Shown here: piece after piece, positions 1 through 5,857 of the stretch
Layout: each line of letters begins with the position of its first letter
How positions within the stretch are numbered: position 1 is the stretch's first letter
Assembly: GCA_014730235.1 (NCBI GenBank)
Contig: WJIO01000290.1
Location: 1 to 5,857 of the forward strand
Source: Candidatus Poribacteria bacterium
GTDB taxonomy: Bacteria; Poribacteria; DTPJ01; WJIO01
Direction: 5' to 3'
DNA: 5,857 bases
Notes under the pieces: generated by a model
Seen by the model: only the letters and a program-made list of their open reading frames with translations
Databases searched by the model: none
What the model was told of the DNA's origin: nothing
Program-made: the position numbers and the translations under genes

Positions 1-2
1 CT

Positions 3-2774
3 ATAACCTTCAGCGGAAAATATGAGCTTCTACCCCAATATGGAAGCATTACCGTCAACACAAATCTGGATGAGGCTGCATTTAGCATATCCGGCCCGGA
101 GAACTACTCCGGCAGTGGTAAGACTTTTGAAGTCACCCAGGCGCCGGTGGGCGAATATACTATAACGTATGGTGATATAGTGGCGTATATTACACCGCCT
201 TCTGAGACAAAAATACTGGCTGTTGATTCCAACATAACTTTCAATGTTACATATGAACCTGTGCCGAAGACAGGGAGTATCGTCGTAAATACAAACCATG
301 ACAGCGCTGAATTTTATATTGTAGGCCCAGGTAATCATAGCGGAAGTGGTAAATCCTTCAGCATTGATAAAACCCCGGTGGGAAATTACACAATATATTA
401 CCGTCATGTAGACAATCATAAAACTCCTGTTTCCCAGACCAAAAGTCTCGCTCAGGATTCCACTATAACTTTTACCGGTGTATATGAACCAATCCCTACT
501 TCAGGCTCTTTGACAGTAAATACAAATCTCGATTCAGCGGCTTTCCACATTATTGGCCCCAGGAATTACATAGGTACGGGCAAATCCTTTTCTGTGGATG
601 AAACACCTATAGGCGAGTATACTATAAATTACCAGGAAGTAGAGGGCTATATTACGCCCATTACAGAAGTGAAAATATTGACTGAAGATTCTAGCATAGT
701 ATTTAATGGTAACTATATGCCCAAGCCTGATACTGGAGAAATAGTTGTTAATACAAATCTCGATAAAGCTATATTTAACATAACCGGTCCGGATAACTAT
801 TCCGGAGACGGGCTTTCTTTTACAGTAAATCAGGCTCTTGTAGGCGATTATACAATTCAATATCAGGAAGTAGAGGGTTACATAACCCCACCCTCGCAGA
901 CCAAAACTCTGTCCAAAGACGGAACTATAAATTTTATCGGCAAATATAACATACCGCAGAAGGGAATTATCGTTGTTGTAACTAACCTGGATGAAGCTGC
1001 ATTTGATATTTCAGGGCCCGATAGTTATTCAGGAACCGGAAAATCTTATTCAGTAAATTCAGCCTCTACCGGTGAATATACAATAATATATCACCATGTA
1101 GAAGGTTATGAAACACCGCCGTCACAAACTCTGGCTCTGGATGAAAATTCGGAGATAAGTTTCATCGGAAATTATAAGGCTCTGGCTCTCACAGGAAGCA
1201 TAGTTGTAAATACTAACCTGGATCAATCTTCTTACATTATATCAGGTCCTGAATCTTACACTGGAAACGGTAAAAGTTATTCTGTTGAACAGGTTCCAAT
1301 TGGCAATTATATTATAGAATATCAACCCGTTGATGGTTATAAGACGCCAGAATCAGAATCTTTTGAGGTTACAGGAGATAGTTCTGTAATCCTCGACACT
1401 GAATATGTTTCCCTGACTCAAGCCCAGCAGGTTTATATAACCATAAACTTGAAAGATGCTAAATTCAGCCTCAGCGGTCCCAGCGGTTACATGAACTCAA
1501 CTATTACAACTCAGGAGACAGAAAACGCAAAAACATGGACCCTCACCGGAGCACCTACAGGTGAATATACTATTAGATATTTACATATAGAAGGTTATGA
1601 AGAACCAACCAGCGAAACAAAGATACTTGATACTGGTGGAACAGTAAGTTTTCTGGGAGAATATGAGCCAGTTTCTTCCGGTATACAGGAAGTCTATGTT
1701 TCAGAAAGCGTGGCAAAAGCCGGTGATACTATCGTTGTAAATGTTCAGGGAATAACCGGCGGCAGCGCAATATTCTCGGTTATTGGCGTTGTTAATGATG
1801 TTATAATGACAGAAAGTCAGGATTCACCGGGTTTTTACACCGGTGAATATACTGTTCCCCAGGGTGTAAATGCCAAAAACGCAACTGTAATTGTAAAATT
1901 AACCAGTCCTGCGGGAGTTGTGTTGACAAATGATGAGGAAAATATAACAATTGACAGCGTGCCGCCCAGAATAGAATTTGTGGAAGTTCATGGAATACCA
2001 GCCAGAAAACCCGGTGATATAATTACCGTTACATTAAAGGGAGAACCGGGAGGAACGGCTAATTTTGCCATATCTGGTCTTGATCTTATGATACAAATGC
2101 CGGAGAGCAAAAAATCACCAGGAATTTATATGGGTTCTTATACGGCTGTGGAAGGGCTTAATGTAAAGGAAACGAAGGTAATTGTAACCCTGATGGATAA
2201 CATCGGCAATGATGCTCTGGACGAAACTGCAACTGCATCCATAATTACAGCCCCATGGGATGTCAATCAGGATGGCGTTGTTGATATTTCAGACCTTTCT
2301 GCTGTTGCATCCAGGATGTATAAGCCCCCGGTGGATGAGCTGGATGTCAACGGTGATGGTGTTATGAATGTCTTGGATCTTGCCCTTGTAGGTAGACATT
2401 TTGGCGAACAATATGGCCCAAATGGTGGTCTGATAGCAACCGACCCTTCGATTTCTGATCCCCTTATGGCCCCGAATTTGCTTTCATGTTATGTATACCA
2501 GAACTATCCAAACCCATGCAATCCCGGCACATGGATACCCTTTGTCCTTACCAGACCGCAGGAGGTAACTTTGAGTATATACAGCTCCAGTGGTCGCTTA
2601 ATAAGGAAATTGGAACTGGGATACAGGCAGGCCGGGCTTAACATAGGAAAAGATAAAGCTGCATATTGGGATGGAAATAACGAGGTAGGCGAAGACGTTG
2701 TTAGCGGCATCTATTTCTATAACTTAAAAGCTGGCAATTTTTCTGTAACCCGTAAGATGATAGTTACACGTTAA
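3..2774 (+). CDS. Secreted multi-repeat protein with PEGA-like repeats, two Ig-like modules, dockerin and C-terminal sorting domain (5' partial)
   Basis: The reading frame is open from the left edge (first full codon at base 3), and the first 13 residues are the tail of another repeat. The first in-frame ATG (base 147) lies inside a repeat, so it is not the start; the true start and any signal peptide are upstream. The visible 923 residues contain six tandem units of 76-77 residues (14-474), a degenerate seventh (475-560), two related Ig-like modules (561-655 and 656-752, each with PGD/AGDTI and SPG.Y.G.YT), a dockerin (753-805), a linker, and a FlgD-like/T9SS type A-like sorting domain (about 830-923) ending in TRKMIVTR. 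The dockerin has two EF-hand-like loops, DVNQDGVVDISD and DVNGDGVMNVLD, with calcium ligands at the expected positions. The domain order implies an exported, calcium-stabilised surface or extracellular protein, probably adhesive or structural. No catalytic domain is visible, and the ligand is unknown. The closest pattern I recall is from Poribacteria. The export machinery is not in this window. Confidence 0.9.
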   Translation: MTFSGKYELLPQYGSITVNTNLDEAAFSISGPENYSGSGKTFEVTQAPVGEYTITYGDIVAYITPPSETKILAVDSNITFNVTYEPVPKTGSIVVNTNHDSAEFYIVGPGNHSGSGKSFSIDKTPVGNYTIYYRHVDNHKTPVSQTKSLAQDSTITFTGVYEPIPTSGSLTVNTNLDSAAFHIIGPRNYIGTGKSFSVDETPIGEYTINYQEVEGYITPITEVKILTEDSSIVFNGNYMPKPDTGEIVVNTNLDKAIFNITGPDNYSGDGLSFTVNQALVGDYTIQYQEVEGYITPPSQTKTLSKDGTINFIGKYNIPQKGIIVVVTNLDEAAFDISGPDSYSGTGKSYSVNSASTGEYTIIYHHVEGYETPPSQTLALDENSEISFIGNYKALALTGSIVVNTNLDQSSYIISGPESYTGNGKSYSVEQVPIGNYIIEYQPVDGYKTPESESFEVTGDSSVILDTEYVSLTQAQQVYITINLKDAKFSLSGPSGYMNSTITTQETENAKTWTLTGAPTGEYTIRYLHIEGYEEPTSETKILDTGGTVSFLGEYEPVSSGIQEVYVSESVAKAGDTIVVNVQGITGGSAIFSVIGVVNDVIMTESQDSPGFYTGEYTVPQGVNAKNATVIVKLTSPAGVVLTNDEENITIDSVPPRIEFVEVHGIPARKPGDIITVTLKGEPGGTANFAISGLDLMIQMPESKKSPGIYMGSYTAVEGLNVKETKVIVTLMDNIGNDALDETATASIITAPWDVNQDGVVDISDLSAVASRMYKPPVDELDVNGDGVMNVLDLALVGRHFGEQYGPNGGLIATDPSISDPLMAPNLLSCYVYQNYPNPCNPGTWIPFVLTRPQEVTLSIYSSSGRLIRKLELGYRQAGLNIGKDKAAYWDGNNEVGEDVVSGIYFYNLKAGNFSVTRKMIVTR
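42..1682 (+). repeat. Tandem array of seven PEGA-like repeat units within the secreted protein
   Basis: Units begin at 42, 273, 504, 735, 963, 1194 and 1425. Lengths are 231, 231, 231, 228, 231, 231 and 258 bases. The protein pattern per unit is G-S-I-V-V-N-T-N-L-D near the start, then a short I-x-G-P-x-x-Y-S-G-x-G-K-S-F segment, then P-V-G-E-Y-T-I-x-Y-x-x-V-E-G-Y-x-T-P, and finally a D-S-x-I-x-F-x-G-x-Y strand. The GEYTI...VEGY segment recalls the GxYxVxVxxxGY core of PEGA domains, so I call these PEGA-like beta-sandwich modules. Units 3 and 4 share the 14 bases CAGGAAGTAGAGGG at 633-646 and 864-877, exactly 231 bases apart, which suggests a more recent duplication. The array continues upstream, since bases 3-41 encode the end of another unit. 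Confidence 0.9.
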
Positions 2775-2784
2775 ATGACAAACT

Positions 2785-2889
2785 GAGAGAATTTTCAATT
2801 ATAACCACACTGGACCCGGAAGAACCAAATTGCTTAAATTCTAACCCTATGGGAGGAATTCTCACCCATAAAAACGCCTATTCATAATT
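2785..2889 (+). other. Intergenic leader with imperfect hairpin enclosing an SD-like GGGAGG
   Basis: This gap between the repeat-protein gene and the membrane-protein gene contains no ORF of note. The clearest structure is TATGG (2848-2852) pairing with CCATA (2866-2870), continued inside a two-base bulge by GAG (2853-2855) with CTC (2861-2863) around a GAATT loop. The purine-rich GGGAGG at 2851-2856 sits in this stem. No T-tract follows on the + strand (AAAAACGCC follows), so it is not a standard intrinsic terminator. I cannot identify a reliable sigma-70 promoter here. The hairpin could be a leader structure for the next gene, or simply chance. Confidence 0.35.
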
Positions 2890-4809
2890 TTGAAAGACAA
2901 TAAAAATAAAAATAAAATAACTGTAAGGTCAATAATTATCGGTCTTATACTGGTAGTAATTAATGCCTACTGGATAGCTGTATCCAGTGAGCTATGGTAT
3001 TCCGTATTTACCACCACGTCCCTTTTCTTTAATACCATATTCTGCCTGTTTTTGCTGGTATTTCTGAATTTTGTCATCAAACGCTTCCTGCCGGAGAGTG
3101 CTTTTAGCCCACAGGAGCTATCCATTATGTATATCATGACAGTTATGGTCTCCACCATTTCTGGCCATACCATGATGATGTATCTTGTAGGCGCATTAGC
3201 CCATCCATATTGGTTTGCAACACCGGAAAATGAATGGCAGTCATTGTTTTGGCGTTACATACCTGACTGGTTTACCGTAAGTGATAAGACTCTGCTAAAT
3301 GATTATTTTAAAGGGCAGTCCAGCTTTTTCAGAATGACGTATATAAAGGCGTGGCTTGTACCTATGCTGGCCTGGTGTGGATTTATATTTGTATTTTTTT
3401 CCACCATGTTGTGCATGAATATAATCATCCGAAAGCGTTGGATGGAAGACGAAAGGTTGACTTATCCCATAACCCAGCTTCCTCTGGAAATGACGCAAAA
3501 CTCAGGACGCTTTTTTCGCAATAAACTGTTATGGATAGGATTTGGCATATCCGGAACAATCACCCTTATCAACGGTCTTAACCTGCTTTTTCCGTCAATT
3601 CCCAGCATACCATCTAAATTCCATGAGGTTGGGCATTATTTCACATCAAAACCCTGGAACGCCGTAGGCAGAACCCTTGTGGATTTCCATCCGTTTATCA
3701 TTGGTCTGGCATTTTTCATACCCCTGGATTTATCTTTCTCATGCTGGTTCTTTTACCTGCTTAGCAAGGTTGAAAAGGTATTCGCCAGCGCGGTGGGAAT
3801 CCAGAATCTATATTTAAATGAGCGATCCGTTGGCGCGTGGATCAGTCTGGGTATTCTGGCTCTGTGGATCAGTAGAAAGCATCTGGTCAGTGTTTTAAAG
3901 CTGGTCTTCCTGGGACAAAAAGTTACCGGGAATTTCCGCGACCCCCGAGAACCCATAAGTTACCGAGCGGCTGTTATACTTACGATAGGCGGTCTTGTGT
4001 TCCTTACCCTCTTCTGTTATTACGCGGGTATGAATTTATGGACAATAGCCACGTTCTTTGGTGTTTATTTTGCCATGGCTTTGGGTATAACCAGGGCCAG
4101 AGCCGCTTTGGGGCCGCCATATCATGAAGTGGTGTTTGTAAATCCCCGGCAGTTCATGACTGTATTGATGGGAAGCCGCAATATAGGTGCAAACAATCTA
4201 ACCATAATGTCATTTTTGTATCCTTTCACCCGGTGTCATCGTTCCCACCCCATGCCCAGTCAACTGGAATCATTAAAGATCGCCCAGCAGAATAAGATGC
4301 TCAACACCAGATTGGTAGCAGGCATGATGAGTTCTATAGGCGTTGGTGCTGTTGTTACATTTATAAGCTATTTAACAATAGCTTATAAATACGGCGCGTC
4401 GGCGGAATGTCATGGCTGGCTTTCAGGCTTTGGTTGGGAGGCTTTTAACCCCCTTCAGAGCTGGCTTAACCACCCAACAAAGGCCAACACAGGAGGAATA
4501 ATATCTATGGTTGGCAATTCAGTATTTGTGTTTTTCCTGATGTTTATGCGCCGTCATTTCACATGGTGGCCTTTTCATCCCGGTGGTTATGTGCTTTCAG
4601 GCGGAGCCTGGAGTGGAATGCTCTATATATGGAATGCCATGTTAATAAGCTGGGCGGCAAAATATATTATTCTGAAATATGGTGGGCTTAAAGCCTACCG
4701 TACAGCAAGGCCGTTTTTCTTTGGATTGGTGCTTGGTGATTACATAATAGGCTGTGCATGGAACATTTTTGGGTTGATATTTAATACAAGAGCATATAGT
4801 ATATGGTAG
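2890..4809 (+). CDS. Polytopic membrane protein resembling the DUF6785/DUF6784 family, possible transporter
   Basis: The 639-residue protein has about 12 hydrophobic segments, roughly at residues 12-31, 43-63, 77-103, 154-179, 213-233, 266-291, 314-328, 359-379, 383-400, 476-497, 535-552, 570-594 and 609-630 (one or two may be re-entrant). A lysine-rich cytoplasmic N-terminus precedes segment 1. Notable conserved-looking motifs are HPYWFATPENEWQ (105-117), the loop RKRWMEDERLTYPITQLPLEMT (181-202), FHPFIIGLAFFIPLDLSFSCW (266-286), TRARAALGPPYHE (401-413), RCHRSHPMPSQLESLKIAQ (448-466), and a C-terminal WWPFHPGGY plus ARPFFFGLVLGDY (559-567 and 606-618). I recall this pattern from DUF6785/DUF6784 proteins of Poribacteria and Planctomycetes, which have no assigned substrate; the C-terminal GLxLG(D/E) recalls oligopeptide-transporter-type proteins, a weak inference. 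The start is TTG: the in-frame stop at 2869 limits extension, the first internal ATG would remove two membrane segments, and KITVRSIIIGLILVVINAYWI fits the family N-terminus. There is no well-spaced SD. Confidence 0.85.
   Translation: MKDNKNKNKITVRSIIIGLILVVINAYWIAVSSELWYSVFTTTSLFFNTIFCLFLLVFLNFVIKRFLPESAFSPQELSIMYIMTVMVSTISGHTMMMYLVGALAHPYWFATPENEWQSLFWRYIPDWFTVSDKTLLNDYFKGQSSFFRMTYIKAWLVPMLAWCGFIFVFFSTMLCMNIIIRKRWMEDERLTYPITQLPLEMTQNSGRFFRNKLLWIGFGISGTITLINGLNLLFPSIPSIPSKFHEVGHYFTSKPWNAVGRTLVDFHPFIIGLAFFIPLDLSFSCWFFYLLSKVEKVFASAVGIQNLYLNERSVGAWISLGILALWISRKHLVSVLKLVFLGQKVTGNFRDPREPISYRAAVILTIGGLVFLTLFCYYAGMNLWTIATFFGVYFAMALGITRARAALGPPYHEVVFVNPRQFMTVLMGSRNIGANNLTIMSFLYPFTRCHRSHPMPSQLESLKIAQQNKMLNTRLVAGMMSSIGVGAVVTFISYLTIAYKYGASAECHGWLSGFGWEAFNPLQSWLNHPTKANTGGIISMVGNSVFVFFLMFMRRHFTWWPFHPGGYVLSGGAWSGMLYIWNAMLISWAAKYIILKYGGLKAYRTARPFFFGLVLGDYIIGCAWNIFGLIFNTRAYSIW
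4359..4390. repeat. Perfect 14-bp inverted repeat with 4-base loop inside the membrane protein gene
   Basis: The arms ATTTATAAGCTATT (4359-4372) and AATAGCTTATAAAT (4377-4390) are exact reverse complements separated by TAAC. They cover codons for residues 490-501 of the membrane protein (TFISYLTIAYKY), near the end of a hydrophobic segment. No T-tract follows, so it is not an intrinsic terminator. The reading frame is intact across it. Confidence 0.9.
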
Positions 4810-4857
4810 TGAATCTGATATATATTAATGTTTTGTTAGCGATCAAGCCAATTTAAA

Positions 4858-4863
4858 AAGGAG
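4858..4863 (+). promoter_or_regulatory. Shine-Dalgarno site of the ThuA-like gene
   Basis: AAGGAG lies six bases before the ATG at 4870, with an all-A spacer. It fixes that start, and an in-frame TAG at 4837 excludes any long N-terminal extension. It contrasts with the preceding gene, which has no comparable site. Confidence 0.85.
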
Positions 4864-4869
4864 AAAAAA

Positions 4870-5805
4870 ATGGGAAATCCCTGGGTAGTCTATGAAGGTA
4901 AAGAGGGCCCTGGTAAGGGTAAACATATTGTTTTTGTCAGTGGAGACGAAGAATATCGCTCTGAAGAAGCCCTTCCTGCTCTGGCAAAGATACTTGCTGT
5001 TCATCACGGCTTTAAATGCACCGCATTATTTGCCATCGATCCGGAAACGGGAACTATTGATCCTAACAATCAGAACAACATTCCCGGCCTGAAAAATCTT
5101 GAAAACGCCGATATGATGGTTATAGCGACCCGGTTCAGGGAACTGCCGGATGAGCAGATGAAATATATCATTGACTACATCAACAACGGTGGTCCGGTCA
5201 TGGGTTTGAGAACTGCGACCCATTCCTTTAATTACACAAAGAACCTGGACAGCCCCTATGCCAAATACAGCTTTAAGGACAAGGAGTTTGAAGGTGGCTT
5301 TGGCAGACAGATTTTAGGTGAAACATGGGTTAGTCATCATGGTCATCATGGTCATGAAAGCACCAGAGGTGAAATAAACCCGGAATTTAAAGACCATCCG
5401 ATTCTAAAGGGCGTTGATGACATCTGGGGACCTACGGATGTTTACACCGTTACAGAATTGACCGGTGATGCCAAAGTGCTGGTAAACGGCGTGGTTCTTA
5501 AGGGAATGGATCCCGAAGACGAACCCAATACAGAAAAGCCCACCATGCCTTTAGCCTGGATTAAAACATATACCGGAGAAAAGGGTAATACATGTAGAGT
5601 ATTCTGTACCACCATGGGAGCATCTATTGACCTGTTAAGCGAAGGTCTGCGCAGACTTCTGGTAAATGGTTGCTACTGGTGCATGGAAATGGAAGACCAG
5701 ATCCCGAAAAAGAGCAACGTTGATATAGTTGGTGATTTTGAGCCAAAGATGTTTGGATTTGGCAAATTTACTCCAGATGTAAAACCTTCAGATTTGGCTT
5801 TGTAA
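4870..5805 (+). CDS. ThuA-like domain protein (trehalose-utilisation type, GATase-1-like fold)
   Basis: The 311-residue protein opens with WVVYEGKEGPGKGKHIVFVSGDEEYRSEE, a beta-strand followed by GDEEYRSEEALP, which is characteristic of the ThuA-like group common in Planctomycetes, Verrucomicrobia and Poribacteria. A second strand, ADMMVIATRFRELPDEQ (80-96), precedes the elbow region PVMGLRTATHSFNY (109-122). Class I glutamine amidotransferases carry a catalytic Cys in a GxCxGxQ motif there; here the segment is GLRTATHSF with no Cys, so glutaminase activity is unlikely. Next comes a histidine-rich stretch, WVSHHGHHGHESTRGE (153-168), then DHPILKGVDDIWGPTDVY (175-192) and the C-terminal part with VFCTTMGASIDLLSEGLRRLLVNGCYW (244-270), typical of ThuA proteins. 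No signal peptide is present and the start is firm, so it should be cytoplasmic, whereas many relatives I recall carry an export signal. The substrate is unknown; ThuA is linked to disaccharide (keto-sugar) catabolism in rhizobia. It lies 60 bases after the membrane protein and may share its transcript. Confidence 0.88.
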   Translation: MGNPWVVYEGKEGPGKGKHIVFVSGDEEYRSEEALPALAKILAVHHGFKCTALFAIDPETGTIDPNNQNNIPGLKNLENADMMVIATRFRELPDEQMKYIIDYINNGGPVMGLRTATHSFNYTKNLDSPYAKYSFKDKEFEGGFGRQILGETWVSHHGHHGHESTRGEINPEFKDHPILKGVDDIWGPTDVYTVTELTGDAKVLVNGVVLKGMDPEDEPNTEKPTMPLAWIKTYTGEKGNTCRVFCTTMGASIDLLSEGLRRLLVNGCYWCMEMEDQIPKKSNVDIVGDFEPKMFGFGKFTPDVKPSDLAL

Positions 5806-5828
5806 ACAACATTATTTCTCATCAAAAT

Positions 5829-5857
5829 CGAGATTGCTTCGCCGCTCTGCTCCCGCA
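5829..5857. repeat. Partial dispersed palindromic intergenic repeat, cut by window edge
   Basis: Downstream of the ThuA-like gene, the sequence CGAGATTGCTTCGCCGCTCTGCTCCCGCA resembles one arm of the widespread intergenic palindrome with GAGATTGCTTCG...CTCC.CGCAATGAC that I recall from many uncultured and deltaproteobacterial genomes. The TGC at 5835-5837 could pair with the terminal GCA at 5855-5857, matching the outer stem of that element, but the rest lies beyond the window. Resemblance is from memory and I could not compare copies. Confidence 0.55.

Noticed and set aside
147-149. ATG as start of the first gene
   Set aside because: It lies mid-repeat (within VGEYTITY of unit 1), and the frame stays open with repeat sequence to the left edge.
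30-860. Open frames on the - strand opposite the repeat array
   Set aside because: They recur with the repeat period, have low-complexity composition with no recognisable domain, and mirror the codon pattern of the real gene.
2787-2863. GAGAATT (2787-2793) and AATTCTC (2857-2863) as a long-range inverted repeat
   Set aside because: It is only 7 bp and AT-rich with a 63-base gap, so chance is sufficient.
2848-2880. Hairpin as an intrinsic terminator of the first gene
   Set aside because: The stem is short and bulged and is followed by A residues, not a T-tract, on the + strand.
3837-3873. Direct repeat GTGGATCAGT (3837-3846 and 3864-3873) in the membrane protein gene
   Set aside because: It encodes two W-I-S runs in a hydrophobic segment, and short repeats like this are expected from codon and residue bias.
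4774-4802. Candidate sigma-70 promoter TTGATA - 17 bases - TAGTAT before the ThuA-like gene
   Set aside because: It matches 5/6 and 4/6 with ideal spacing, but it lies in the AT-rich end of the upstream coding sequence, where such matches are common by chance.

Overview
The window holds three genes on the + strand. They are the 3' part of a large secreted repeat protein, a complete polytopic membrane protein of a family without assigned function, and a complete ThuA-like protein. No gene is convincing on the - strand, and I see no tRNA, rRNA, CRISPR array, transposase or phage gene. Base composition is moderately AT-rich and looks even across the window, so nothing suggests a recent island boundary.

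Organism: the C-terminus of the first protein (QNYPNP.NPGTWIPF, then YWDG.NEVGE..VSGIYFY.L.AG.FS.TRKM) has the form of the FlgD-like/T9SS-type sorting domain that I recall as very abundant in Candidatus Poribacteria and related uncultured lineages. The membrane protein resembles the DUF6785/DUF6784 type, and the ThuA-like protein is of a type common in Planctomycetes, Verrucomicrobia and Poribacteria. A Poribacteria-like or neighbouring uncultured bacterium is therefore the best guess. This is inferred from remembered family patterns and was not searched.

Layout: bases 3-2774 encode tandem PEGA-like repeats of about 77 residues, two Ig-like modules, a dockerin with two calcium loops, and the C-terminal sorting domain. 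The gene starts upstream of the window. A 115-base gap contains a hairpin and an SD-like GGGAGG too far from the next start. Bases 2890-4809 encode the membrane protein, starting at TTG. A 60-base gap ends in a strong ribosome binding site. Bases 4870-5805 encode the ThuA-like protein. The last 29 bases look like one arm of a dispersed palindromic repeat cut by the window edge.

How the genes relate: the first protein is an export and surface module and is probably unrelated to the other two. The membrane protein and the ThuA-like protein are co-directional and 60 bases apart, so they may be co-transcribed and might handle a sugar-type substrate (uptake, then cytoplasmic processing). That link rests on proximity and family associations only. 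I see no convincing evidence of a wholly new defence or mobile system. The most unusual items are the repeat array with its two lone cysteines, a perfect 14-bp inverted repeat inside the membrane protein gene, and that gene's weak start.
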